A stretch of 64,000 nucleotides of DNA from M3007 sp044226205 (GCA_044226205.1 JBGAHL010000027.1:11897-75896), one strand, 5' to 3'; positions 43,427 to 52,242 are shown, numbered from the stretch's first letter. Made by a program: numbers and translations. The notes: generated by a model not told the origin, from the sequence alone.

Positions 43427-43458
43427 AGTCGCCCGATGTAACATCGGGCGACTTTTTT
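43427..43458 (+). terminator. Strong intrinsic terminator
   Basis: AGTCGCCCGATG-TAA-CATCGGGCGACT, a perfect 12-bp stem with a 3-nt loop, followed by TTTTTTCTTTT. It ends 40 nt before the next gene. Confidence 0.88.
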
Positions 43459-43498
43459 CTTTTCGCTATCTTTCCGGGACAATCAACAATGCTCATCC

Positions 43499-45700
43499 AT
43501 GCGCCTCTTCTTTTTGTTGTCCGCCTTATTTTGCCTGACCACGGTTTGGGGCCAGGGTTACGATGAAAAACTTTCCGTACCGGTTTGGACTACGGTCAGC
43601 GAAACCCCTTCTATCACACTGCACTGGATAGCCGACCCACAGGCAACCAGTTATACCATTTACAGAAAAAATAAAACCGCGCTCGCTTTTTTCACCCTGT
43701 TGGCCTCCAATGTCCCGCCTACCAGTACCGTATGGACCGACACTAATATCGAGGCCGACAAATCCTATGAATATCGCATCTACGAGCTCGGCACGGGCGG
43801 CGTGGGCTATGTCAATGCCGGCGTTTCTCTTCCGTTGGTGAACGACCGCGGGCGCATCCTGATGCTCGTCGATAGCGCCATCGCAGCCCCTTTGGCGCCC
43901 GAACTGGCCCAATTTGCCGCCGACCTGAGCGGCGACGGCTGGGTGGTTGCCCGTCTTGACATCCCCGGCAACTGGCCCGCCACCGCCGTCAAACAACGCA
44001 TCCAGCAGGCCTACCAACAGGACCCGTCCAACACCCGCGCGCTGGTGATCGTCGGGCATGTGCCGGTGCCGTATTCCGGCGAAATCAACCCCGACGGTCA
44101 CCCCGACCACGTCGGCGCATGGCCCTGCGACGCTTACTACGGCGACCTGAACGGCGTGTGGACGGATGTCACGATCAACAACGCCACCGCCTCCGACCCG
44201 CGCAACCACAACGTACCGGGCGATGGCAAATTCGACCAGTCTACGTTTCCATCGGCCATTGAATTGCAGGTGGGTCGCATTGATTTTGCCAACATGCCGG
44301 CTTTCCAGCAAAGCGAAACCGAGCTGTTGCGCCGTTATTTTCAAAAAGATCACGACTGGCGGCATGCCAAATTCAGCGTACCCGCACGCGGCGCCATTGA
44401 AAATAATTTTACAGACTATCCCGAAGGATTTGCCCAGAACGGCTGGAAAAACTTCGCCCCGCTCGTGGGCCCCGATTCAATGCAGTATGCCGACTGGGAC
44501 CTCCTTAAAACAAAACCCTACCTCTGGGCATACGGCTGCGGCGGCGGCTGGTACCAGGGCGCCAGCGGCATCACCACAACGCCACAATTGGTTACCGACA
44601 CCCTGCATGCCGTTTTTGCAATGACTTTCGGCAGCTATTTCGGCGACTGGGACAGCCAGGACAACCTCCTCAGGGCGCTCCTGGCCTCGCCTGGCACCGT
44701 GCTGACCAACGCCTGGGCGGGCCGGCCCAACTGGCAGTTTCACCACATGGGCATGGGCGAAACGGTCGGCTATGGCGCTCTGGTGACCCAAAATAATGTC
44801 GGCGCCTACGTTGCCGGGTATGGCGGTCAGCAAGTTCATATCGCGCTGATGGGCGACCCGAGCCTTCGTATGACCATCGTTGCTCCGCCACAAGGCCCGG
44901 TGATCGCCAATGCGTACGGCTCGCGCATCGACTTCGATTTCGGCGATTCGCCCGATACCTCCATTTTGGGATACATGATCTACCGGCGTCTGCACGGCGA
45001 CTCGATCTGGGCTCCCCTGGTTGAATATTACACCCCCGAGTCTGCATTCACCGACTCCTGTCTGAGCGCCGGCGTCGCCCACGACTACATGTTCAAAGCC
45101 CTGAAACTGGAAACCACGCCTTCGGGCACGTATTTCAACCTCAGCCAGGGTCTGGTAATCGAAAACCTCGCTGCACCCGAGTCGCCGGCCCCGCCGGAAG
45201 TTAGTTTCGAGTTTTTTCAAACGACGGGACCTTTGTCGGCTTTGTTTGAAGCAAGTGTCACGAATTGTACCGATTGGGTTTGGGACTTTGGCGATGGCAA
45301 CACCTCGTTCAACGATACCAGCATTGTGCATTTTTTTACACCCGGGGTCTTTATCGTCACGCTGACCGGCTATAGCGCCTGCGGCCTGTCTGCCGTAGCC
45401 GTCGATACGGTGTACATGAGCAGCAGCACGGCCGAGCAGTTCAAGGCAGCCGGCTGGGCCATGATGCCCAACCCGGCTTCCGAGGATTTGTGGCTGGAAA
45501 ACCAGGGCGCATCGCCTCAAACAGCGTCATTCAGGGTTTTTGCATCCGACGGACGCCTGGTGGTGCAGCAAACACCGCTTGTACTGGCCAGTGGCGAGCG
45601 GGTGCGGGTTCCCGTGAACAATTGGCCGGAAGCTTTGTATTTACTTGACCTCCAAACGGATCAAGGGCACTTTGCACGGCCGTTCGTGGTCAAACATTGA
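43499..45700 (+). CDS. C25-like (gingipain-fold) surface protein with PKD and T9SS domains
   Basis: 733 aa with signal peptide MRLFFLLSALFCLTTVWG. About 30-105 a fibronectin III-like domain; about 115-460 a C25/gingipain-type alpha/beta fold (LVIVGHVPVPYSG, CDAYYGDLNGVWTD, ELQVGRIDFANMPAF, and the hallmark HIALMGDPSLRM at 447-458). The catalytic elements look altered: the usual GHG is YGCGGGW (345-351) and the usual Cys region is FGSYFGDWD (377-385) without Cys, so a degenerate peptidase is likely. About 595-645 a PKD domain (WVWDFGDGNTS), about 655-733 a T9SS type A sorting domain (MMPNPASEDLWLEN). yidD starts 4 nt after the stop. Confidence 0.85.
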   Translation: MRLFFLLSALFCLTTVWGQGYDEKLSVPVWTTVSETPSITLHWIADPQATSYTIYRKNKTALAFFTLLASNVPPTSTVWTDTNIEADKSYEYRIYELGTGGVGYVNAGVSLPLVNDRGRILMLVDSAIAAPLAPELAQFAADLSGDGWVVARLDIPGNWPATAVKQRIQQAYQQDPSNTRALVIVGHVPVPYSGEINPDGHPDHVGAWPCDAYYGDLNGVWTDVTINNATASDPRNHNVPGDGKFDQSTFPSAIELQVGRIDFANMPAFQQSETELLRRYFQKDHDWRHAKFSVPARGAIENNFTDYPEGFAQNGWKNFAPLVGPDSMQYADWDLLKTKPYLWAYGCGGGWYQGASGITTTPQLVTDTLHAVFAMTFGSYFGDWDSQDNLLRALLASPGTVLTNAWAGRPNWQFHHMGMGETVGYGALVTQNNVGAYVAGYGGQQVHIALMGDPSLRMTIVAPPQGPVIANAYGSRIDFDFGDSPDTSILGYMIYRRLHGDSIWAPLVEYYTPESAFTDSCLSAGVAHDYMFKALKLETTPSGTYFNLSQGLVIENLAAPESPAPPEVSFEFFQTTGPLSALFEASVTNCTDWVWDFGDGNTSFNDTSIVHFFTPGVFIVTLTGYSACGLSAVAVDTVYMSSSTAEQFKAAGWAMMPNPASEDLWLENQGASPQTASFRVFASDGRLVVQQTPLVLASGERVRVPVNNWPEALYLLDLQTDQGHFARPFVVKH

Positions 45701-45704
45701 ACTT

Positions 45705-45935
45705 ATGCTCAAAAAGCTGCTCATTCTGCCCATTCGCTTTTATCAGCTGGCTATTTCCCCCATGCTGGGCCCCAACAAGTGCCGTTTTCAACCTACCTGC
45801 TCGCATTACGCGATCGAGGCGATACAGGAATGGGGCATTTTTAAAGGAACCTATCTGGCCGCGCGGCGCATTTTGCGCTGCCACCCCTGGGGCGGGCACG
45901 GCTACGACCCTGTACCTAAAAAACAAGGGGAGTAA
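45705..45935 (+). CDS. yidD: Membrane protein insertion efficiency factor YidD
   Basis: 76 aa from the ATG at 45705. Full YidD signature: LLILPIRFYQLAISPMLGP, CRFQPTCSHYAIEAI, GIFKGTYLAARRILRCHPW, GHGYDPVP. Small amphipathic protein that helps YidC insert membrane proteins. Normally between rnpA and yidC; here it has moved between a T9SS cargo gene (4-nt gap) and a reductase gene (4-nt gap), so it is probably co-transcribed with both. Confidence 0.95.
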   Translation: MLKKLLILPIRFYQLAISPMLGPNKCRFQPTCSHYAIEAIQEWGIFKGTYLAARRILRCHPWGGHGYDPVPKKQGE

Positions 45936-45939
45936 GTTC

Positions 45940-47001
45940 ATGAAGGAAGCATCGCTCCGGCTGCGGATCGTCGAAAAACGCTGGGAAACACCCAATACTG
46001 CCACTTTTGTACTCGAGCCGGCGGACGATGGAGCAGATTTAGCCTATGAGCCCGGGCAATATTTGTCGCTGGCACTGGCCCCGCACGGGAAAGATTTGCG
46101 CCGCGCCTATTCATTTTCCAGCAGCCCTACGGCCGGCGAACGACCGGCCATCACGGTGCAGCGCGTCGTCAACGGAGAAGTATCCAACTGGTTGCTCGAC
46201 CATTGCGAACAAGGTCAATACCTGACGTCGGCCAGGGTGGCAGGGCAGTTTTTGTTGCCCGATCCCCTGCCCGACACGCTGGTCTATCTGGCCGCAGGAA
46301 GTGGTATCACACCGATTATCAGCCATTTGAAAACCCTGCTGGCAACCGAAAACAGCCCGAAAATCCTGCTGGCATTTGCCAACCGCGACAGCAGGCACAC
46401 GATCTTCAAGGACCAGATCGATCGCTGGATCGAACAATACCCCGATCGCTTCCATTGCCGGTATTTTATGAGCCGGGAAAAAGGCATCCCGAACAGCTAC
46501 TTCGGGCATTTGCACAAAAGCGCCTGGGAAGACTGGCTGCACGAGCATTTCGGCTCCCGCATTAGCCGCAAACAGCACCTCAACACTGTGTTTTTTCTGT
46601 GCGCGCCGTTCCCGCTCATGCGTATGGCCAGCATGAGTTTGCGGGTGCTTGATTTTCCGGAAAAAAACATCCGGCAGGAAATTTACAAGCCCGAACGCAC
46701 ACCCCCGGCCCGCATCCCGGACACCAGTCGCACGCACACGATCCAGGTCAATAAAGACGGACAACACTTCAAATTCGACACCTACGAAGGCGAAACGATC
46801 CTCAACGCGGCGCTCCGCCAGGGCATCGATCTGCCTTATACCTGCAAGGCCGGTGTGTGCCTCTCCTGCCTTGCCCGATGCAGGGAAGGCGCCGTAGACC
46901 TCGTATTTGCCGAAAACACCCGCCCCGAAGGCCCGGGAAGTATGATCAATACCTGCATCGGCTATGCGACCAGTGAACAGGTGCTGCTGGATTTTGAATA
47001 A
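45940..47001 (+). CDS. PaaE/Hmp-type ferredoxin reductase (FAD, NAD(P)H and 2Fe-2S)
   Basis: 353 aa from the ATG at 45940. Domains in order: FAD-binding barrel (1-105; EPGQYLSLALAP, RRAYSFSSSPTAGE), NAD-binding domain (105-245; VYLAAGSGITPIISHLKTLL, FFLCAPFPLMRMA), and a C-terminal plant-type 2Fe-2S ferredoxin (265-353; PYTCKAGVCLSCLARC with a fourth Cys in MINTCIG). Moves electrons from NAD(P)H to an oxygenase or similar partner. Architecture is that of PaaE, but no paa genes are adjacent; paaA at 29.8 kb is the nearest. Four nt after yidD. Confidence 0.9.
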   Translation: MKEASLRLRIVEKRWETPNTATFVLEPADDGADLAYEPGQYLSLALAPHGKDLRRAYSFSSSPTAGERPAITVQRVVNGEVSNWLLDHCEQGQYLTSARVAGQFLLPDPLPDTLVYLAAGSGITPIISHLKTLLATENSPKILLAFANRDSRHTIFKDQIDRWIEQYPDRFHCRYFMSREKGIPNSYFGHLHKSAWEDWLHEHFGSRISRKQHLNTVFFLCAPFPLMRMASMSLRVLDFPEKNIRQEIYKPERTPPARIPDTSRTHTIQVNKDGQHFKFDTYEGETILNAALRQGIDLPYTCKAGVCLSCLARCREGAVDLVFAENTRPEGPGSMINTCIGYATSEQVLLDFE

Positions 47002-47022
47002 CAAGAGTTACGGCCATCGAAT

Positions 47023-47030
47023 TACTTTTG
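47023..47030 (+). promoter_or_regulatory. -7 box of the DUF3109 gene
   Basis: TACTTTTG, exact match, 66 nt before the ATG at 47097. Confidence 0.5.
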
Positions 47031-47096
47031 CGTCTTTGCCGGCAGGCAATCCGTTAAAAAGCGCAGTTTCCTGAATTTTGAAATTTTACAAGAGCC

Positions 47097-47702
47097 ATGA
47101 TCATCGTACAGGATAAAATCGTCAGTGACGATGTGGTAGAGGAGCAATTTATCTGCAATCTCAATGCCTGCAAGGGCGCATGTTGCTGGGAAGGCGACTC
47201 GGGCGCCCCTTTGGAGGAGGCGGAATTACCCGTTTTGAAAGCCATTTTTAATGATATCAAGCCTTTTTTAAGCCCGGCAGGTATTCAGGAAATCGAACGG
47301 CAAGGCACCGCTGTGTGGTATGAAGAAGCCAGGGAATGGGGCACCACCCTGATCGACAATGGCCCCTGCGCCTACATGACCACCAATGCGCTGGGCATCG
47401 CGCAATGCGGCATCGAAGCGGCATGGAAAGCGGGGGTGATCGATTTTCAAAAGCCGATTTCCTGCCATTTGTACCCGATCCGCGTGAAAACGAACCGCGA
47501 GCAGAACTTCGAAGCGCTCAATTATGACCGCTGGGAAATTTGTTCGGCGGCTTGCGAACTGGGCCGTCAGGAAAAGATGCCGGTTTACCGTTTTCTGCGC
47601 AGCGCAATTATTCGCAAATACGGCGAAGGTTTTTACGAGGCGCTCGACGGCGCCGCACAGTTTCTGCTCGAAGGCGAGGTGGACGGCGACGAACAGATCT
47701 AG
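47097..47702 (+). CDS. DUF3109 family protein
   Basis: 201 aa. Cys-rich protein conserved across Bacteroidota: ICNLNACKGACCWEGDSGAP, NGPCAYM, AQCGIEAAW, KPISCHLYPIRV and CSAACELGR, spaced as in YkgJ-type metal-binding (zinc or Fe-S) proteins. No signal peptide. Function unknown. Overlaps the convergent beta-barrel gene by 4 nt. Confidence 0.92.
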   Translation: MIIVQDKIVSDDVVEEQFICNLNACKGACCWEGDSGAPLEEAELPVLKAIFNDIKPFLSPAGIQEIERQGTAVWYEEAREWGTTLIDNGPCAYMTTNALGIAQCGIEAAWKAGVIDFQKPISCHLYPIRVKTNREQNFEALNYDRWEICSAACELGRQEKMPVYRFLRSAIIRKYGEGFYEALDGAAQFLLEGEVDGDEQI

Positions 47703-48361
47703 CCGCGCGCTCTTTTTCCGATCACCAGTCGAAGGCACATTTTGTCGCGAAGGATGCGATTGACGGTGCGGTCGTAAGGCGAGCCCGTATCGGCATGCAG
47801 GTCGTTCATGCCGTGCGAATACAGAAATTCGGGCTGCAAATGCCACTTTCCCCAGTTAAATTCAAGTCCCAGCCCCAGGTCGATGCCAAGGCGCTCGCGA
47901 AAAAGAGCAACGCCGTTTTCCGGCTGGGTTGTGGCCGCGTTCAGTCCCAGCCGGCCGCCGAACAGAATATTGCTGCGCATCGGCAGGTTGCCGAATGGTT
48001 TGCTGAACACCAGATGCACAGGTAGTTCCAGCTCCGAAAACGTATAACGAACGCGCTCGCCCGGGCGGTTGTCGGCCCACAGCGTAGCGTGGTGAGCGGA
48101 GTAGGAAAAAGCCAGTTCAGGCTGAAAATACAGGTACTGATAGAGTGGAAAACGCAGGGCCGCGCCGAAACTCAGGCCCGCCGCCTCCTGCTGAAAATCC
48201 ATCCACGGGGCAGAAGGGTCGCTGCTGCCCGAGCCGGCGCCCAGCAGGCTGTAATCCGCACCGGCAAAAAACATCAGCCGCCGGGGCTCGGCCGGTGCGT
48301 CGGTTTGACCATTCAGGCGAAGTACCAACAACAGGCAGACAAACAAATGGATTTTTTTCAT
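47699..48361 (-). CDS. Outer membrane beta-barrel protein (PorT/OmpW-like)
   Basis: 220 aa from the ATG at 48361; the frame is open farther upstream but the chosen start opens on a signal peptide (MKKIHLFVCLLLVLRLNG). About eight beta-strands with Gly/aromatic alternation: GLSFGAALRFPLYQYLYFQP, YTFSELELPVHLVFSKPFG, GIDLGLGLEFNWGKWHLQPE. Typical PF13568-type barrel. Function unknown. Divergent from the LanB-like gene across 37 nt. Confidence 0.85.
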   Translation of the reverse strand: MKKIHLFVCLLLVLRLNGQTDAPAEPRRLMFFAGADYSLLGAGSGSSDPSAPWMDFQQEAAGLSFGAALRFPLYQYLYFQPELAFSYSAHHATLWADNRPGERVRYTFSELELPVHLVFSKPFGNLPMRSNILFGGRLGLNAATTQPENGVALFRERLGIDLGLGLEFNWGKWHLQPEFLYSHGMNDLHADTGSPYDRTVNRILRDKMCLRLVIGKRARG

Positions 48362-48398
48362 CGGTGTCAATCGAAGGGAAGTTGTTACTTCGCTCTTC

Positions 48399-50726
48399 AT
48401 GTTGCCTCTGACGCTCGTACGAACCGCCGGGTTGCCCCTCGACGCCCTGATCAGCCTGAGCAGTGATTTTACGGCCGAACTTTCGGCCCTGAAACGGGCT
48501 GAAACAAGGCTGGATCTTGCTTCCGAACAACTCCGGACTGCATTCGACAACGCCCTCGAAAGCTTGCCGTCCTCGGATTTGCGCACGGCGGTGTACAATG
48601 CCAGGCGCATGTTTTTTGTAAAAAAAAGACTCCCCGCAACACTCCCCGCACCGCTGCCGCCGGCGCTTTCCGCCGCGATCGACCAATGGCAAGCCGCGCA
48701 AACCGGGTTGCAGGAGGCCAGCGGGCAGTTGGCGCTGCGTTACGCGACCTGTTTGCGGGAGAACACGGACGCCCTGAAAAAATGGAGCGATCACCCTTCC
48801 CTTCGTCGGTCCCTGTTGTTTGCCAGTCACGATCTTTTGAGTCAAATCGCTGATTTTCAAGACAATAAAACTATTGTTGCTGAAAAAAAACAACGCCGCC
48901 GGGCCTACTCGCTGGCGCAATACGTCACGAGAGGCGCCGCCAAAACCTCGCCGTTCAGCCGCCTGACCACGCTGTCCGTTTTCAACAATCAGGAACGAAA
49001 CGACGAGGAGCCCGCCGCCGCGTGGCAATCCGAGCGGGCCGTGGTCAGCCCCAATGTTGCGCTGTTGCCGCTATTTTACGAGGCCCTGCTGAAAGCCCCT
49101 TCCTTTCGGAAAGCCCTGCCGCTCGCGGTAAACCCTTCGCTGACCATCGAAGAAAACGGCAAGGAGGCGCCGAGGTACAAATGGTTGTATTTCGACGGAG
49201 TACAGGAGAGTTTTCAGCACATGTATGTCCACCCGCTGGTCGGCTTTGTGCTGTCCAACCTGACCCGACCCGGTCCGGCGCTGCATTTCGACGAAATTGT
49301 GGCCTCTATTGAAAGAATTTACGAAGGCTCGCAGGAGGAGCGGGAAACCATCGTCGGTGAATTGATCGACACGGGGTTGCTGGAATGGCAGTGGCCCGAG
49401 CGCGGCTTTTCGCCTTCCTGGTGCGGAAAACTGTACCAGTTTCTGGGCTTCCTGCCCGGCGCAGAGCCCCTCGTGGTGGAGGCCGCCGCCTTGTTGCAAT
49501 GGCTGCGCACAGCAGCACGGGTGTTGCCGCATCAGGAGGAGGCGCAGGCACTGGATACCTTGCGCGATACAGCCAGTCAGTTGCAGGCCTTTTTCGAGCA
49601 GCACGAAGTGGCCTACCCCGGCATTGCACCCGAGCAATTGTTCTACGAAGATGTGGAAGCCGAGGTGCAGGTCGACTTGCCCGCCCAGGCCCTCGATAGC
49701 ATTGCCCTGGCCATAAAATCGCGCTGGCAACGCGCGCCCATGCACCTTCAAACCCCGCTAAAAGCCCGTCTGCACGCCTTTGCTCGACAATATGGCGGCG
49801 CTTCGCAGGAAGTGCCGTTTATGATGTTCAGCGAGGCATTTATCCGCGAAAAAGAACAGGACAACGAGCCAGAGCAGTTTTTTTCACGACCTTTTTCCGG
49901 GAAAATCGGCGCGCTGATCCAGGTTTTCCGTGAAAACGACCAGTGGCGCGCAGTGGTCAACGGCCTTTTCCCCGGCGGAGGAAAACTCTGGGTCCGCTGG
50001 CTGCATTTGTTCACGGCCCCGGCGCAAAATGCATTTTCCGACTGGTGGCCCAAAGGCGTCCTGCCATATCCCTGGCAGCACTGGAGCAACGCAGATTTTC
50101 AGTCGCAACCCGGCAACACGCACCTGGCCGTACCCGGCGGAAGGACGCCCGAAGGCAAGCACATCCGCCTGAATGAACTTTGGGTGCGAGCCGATGAGCA
50201 CAACGTTTATCTCTACGAGCGTCGCGATTTCAAAAAAATTGATTTTACCGATTTGGGACTGGAAGCACCCGACTCCCGCCCTCCCGTGATGCAAATTCTT
50301 TGGCAACTCGGCGTGCCAAGGGTATCGAAAGAGGTCTTGCTCGACGGGTTTTCCCTGTGGCAGCGCCTCAAATCGGGCGCTTTGCACCGCCCGCGCGTCG
50401 AGTCGGGTTTGCTTGTACTCGAACGGGCGGCCTGGCAACTGGATTTGCCCGACTGTCCTGCGGAGCCGCTGGCGGCTTTTTTGTATTTGCGCGAAAAGAT
50501 GGAACAGAGCGGCGTGCCCAGGCACTTTTTTGCGCGTTTTTCCGGGGAAAAGCCCCAATTTATGGATCAGGACAGCCCCGTACTGATGCAATTATTGATC
50601 AAAAAACTGCATCAGCACGGGGGAAATCTGTACATGGAAGAAATGCTGCCCGGGCCGGAGCACAGCGTCGTTCGGCGGGAAGGCAGCCCGCACGCGGCAG
50701 AGTTCGTGATCGAGTTCGAGGTGTAA
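48399..50726 (+). CDS. Stand-alone LanB-like protein (lantibiotic dehydratase N-domain, PEARL-like)
   Basis: 775 aa. The AAKTSPFSRLT segment (180-190) and the surrounding plan match the glutamylation (N-terminal) domain of LanB dehydratases, which uses Glu-tRNA(Glu). No elimination domain follows: the protein ends with LLIKKLHQHGGNLYMEEMLP, inside the length of the glutamylation domain alone. This build matches split LanB systems or peptide aminoacyl-tRNA ligases (PEARLs), which add amino acids to peptide C-termini. No precursor peptide, cyclase, SpaB_C protein or transporter is next to it. Family fair, activity unknown. Confidence 0.75.
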   Translation: MLPLTLVRTAGLPLDALISLSSDFTAELSALKRAETRLDLASEQLRTAFDNALESLPSSDLRTAVYNARRMFFVKKRLPATLPAPLPPALSAAIDQWQAAQTGLQEASGQLALRYATCLRENTDALKKWSDHPSLRRSLLFASHDLLSQIADFQDNKTIVAEKKQRRRAYSLAQYVTRGAAKTSPFSRLTTLSVFNNQERNDEEPAAAWQSERAVVSPNVALLPLFYEALLKAPSFRKALPLAVNPSLTIEENGKEAPRYKWLYFDGVQESFQHMYVHPLVGFVLSNLTRPGPALHFDEIVASIERIYEGSQEERETIVGELIDTGLLEWQWPERGFSPSWCGKLYQFLGFLPGAEPLVVEAAALLQWLRTAARVLPHQEEAQALDTLRDTASQLQAFFEQHEVAYPGIAPEQLFYEDVEAEVQVDLPAQALDSIALAIKSRWQRAPMHLQTPLKARLHAFARQYGGASQEVPFMMFSEAFIREKEQDNEPEQFFSRPFSGKIGALIQVFRENDQWRAVVNGLFPGGGKLWVRWLHLFTAPAQNAFSDWWPKGVLPYPWQHWSNADFQSQPGNTHLAVPGGRTPEGKHIRLNELWVRADEHNVYLYERRDFKKIDFTDLGLEAPDSRPPVMQILWQLGVPRVSKEVLLDGFSLWQRLKSGALHRPRVESGLLVLERAAWQLDLPDCPAEPLAAFLYLREKMEQSGVPRHFFARFSGEKPQFMDQDSPVLMQLLIKKLHQHGGNLYMEEMLPGPEHSVVRREGSPHAAEFVIEFEV

Positions 50727-50727
50727 A

Positions 50728-52242
50728 TTATTGCCGGACGATTTCGAGGAGCGCGGTTTGCCCGTTGACCTCGAGTCGAATCCAGTTGAGGCCCGGGGCG
50801 AGTGTCTCGGCAGATAGCGGCCAGCTCGATTCGCCCGAAGGCATTTGACGTACTTCTTCGGCCAGCAATCGTCCCGAAGCATCGATGACGCCGAGTTTGC
50901 AAACGGCAGCGCGTGCGAGCGACAAACGAACCTGTACGGATTGCTCCATAGAAACCGGGTTTGGAGCCGCTTCCAGCGTGCTGCCATCGGTCAGCGTTTG
51001 CACCGAAGTCGAGGATGGTCCCGTGCGAAACACCCCGTCCATTGTTTCCGCGCAACCTACATAGGCATTGAAAGGCCGGACGCTCCAGTGGTATATCTTG
51101 TTGGGACTCAATGCCTGCGGCACGAGCAACTGGCTTTCAGTCGTAATATATTCCAACGACAAGGGCGTGGTATAAAGCGGGGTGATGTCCAGCTCGACCA
51201 GGTAATGGGTGGCGCCGGCCACATCGAGCCAGTCGAGCTGGATATTGGTATTGCCGGGGAAATAAAAACTGGGCGTCGGCGACACGAGCAGGTCGGGTGG
51301 CGTGATGATTTCCGTGGCAGCAGGGGTAAAATTGAGGTCGAGATTGGCCTGGGCCGGCGAGTTCAGGTCGGCAGTCATCACGTCAAACTGCCCGGGCGTG
51401 AACATAAAATCGGGACAGCCGAAGAAATAGCTCATGATGTTGTTTTCCATCGGGTCCACGAGTTCGCCGTTGGGATCCAAAGCGCCACCAGTATAGGGCG
51501 CGCAGTCAAAAGTACCGAGCATGTAATCGGGCGGCGTATCGCAGATCATATCGCCGGCCACGGTGCAATTGGAGCCATCCATCAGCTCGACCGGGTACCC
51601 GTTGATGGCGTCCGGGGCCTGAGGCCAGCCGGGATAGCTGGAATTGAATGGTAAATCCCAGCCGAAAAAGGGGTGTACAAGGCTGAAATAATGCCCCAGT
51701 TCATGCGAAATGAGGTGAATATTGCCCAGGCTTTCAGTGCCTCTGGCCAGCACGATCCAGTTTTGCAAAGGTGAAAAATAGGCGCCTGCATCGCCCAGAG
51801 GGCTGGCCCAGTCGCTATTCACGCCGACGCTGTAAATGTTGATCGCCGCCGGTTCTTTGTGGTTTTGCATGATCAGGCTGGACACCGATTCGAGCGGCTG
51901 GTCGTACACCAGGGTGCTGTTGATCGAAGTCCCGAACAAGTCGGACCCGTAGAGGTAAAACTGGATATTGCCGTCGAGAAAATAGTCGTTGGCGGAGCAC
52001 AGCTGGTCGAGGACGCGCCGCATTTTGATACGGCCTGTGCCGTCGGTTTCACCCACCAGATGAAAACGCAGCGGAACGTAGGTCACGGAGCGCTGGGCAG
52101 CGGTCGGCAAGGCATCCACATTGCGGCGCAGGCGCGCTTGCTGGAGTGCAATTTCAGAGGCATTGATACAGGAAAACGGCGTTTGAGCAGTCAGCCAGAG
52201 CGGGAGCAGCAGCGCTGCCATGGTGTAGAACAGATTCTTCAT
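50728..52242 (-). CDS. M43-type zinc metalloprotease with T9SS sorting domain
   Basis: 504 aa, signal peptide MKNLFYTMAALLLPLWLTA. Metzincin motif HELGHYFSLVH (180-190) with Glu181 catalytic, and a Met-turn ENNIMSYFFG about 85 residues later, as in the M43 cytophagalysin/pappalysin group. A short fibronectin III-like domain (about 330-410) precedes the T9SS type A sorting domain (EAAPNPVSMEQSVQVRLS ... GVIDASGRLL). Secreted protease. Convergent with the LanB-like gene, stops 1 nt apart. Own -7 box at 52270-52277. Confidence 0.93.
   Translation of the reverse strand: MKNLFYTMAALLLPLWLTAQTPFSCINASEIALQQARLRRNVDALPTAAQRSVTYVPLRFHLVGETDGTGRIKMRRVLDQLCSANDYFLDGNIQFYLYGSDLFGTSINSTLVYDQPLESVSSLIMQNHKEPAAINIYSVGVNSDWASPLGDAGAYFSPLQNWIVLARGTESLGNIHLISHELGHYFSLVHPFFGWDLPFNSSYPGWPQAPDAINGYPVELMDGSNCTVAGDMICDTPPDYMLGTFDCAPYTGGALDPNGELVDPMENNIMSYFFGCPDFMFTPGQFDVMTADLNSPAQANLDLNFTPAATEIITPPDLLVSPTPSFYFPGNTNIQLDWLDVAGATHYLVELDITPLYTTPLSLEYITTESQLLVPQALSPNKIYHWSVRPFNAYVGCAETMDGVFRTGPSSTSVQTLTDGSTLEAAPNPVSMEQSVQVRLSLARAAVCKLGVIDASGRLLAEEVRQMPSGESSWPLSAETLAPGLNWIRLEVNGQTALLEIVRQ

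Larger units (their letters stand above)
43029..43498. other. 470-nt gene-free stretch: inverted repeat, A/C-rich tract, terminator
   Basis: No reading frame is convincing. It holds a 12-bp inverted repeat 106 nt apart (43058-43187), then a G-poor, A/C-rich tract with many AACC steps (about 43260-43420), then a terminator (43427-43458). It may be a long 3' untranslated region of the 145-aa gene or an independent RNA. Confidence 0.55.

Noticed and set aside
42591..43458. Diversity-generating retroelement (variable gene plus template repeat)
   Set aside because: No reverse transcriptase, and the A/C-rich tract does not repeat the gene's 3' end.
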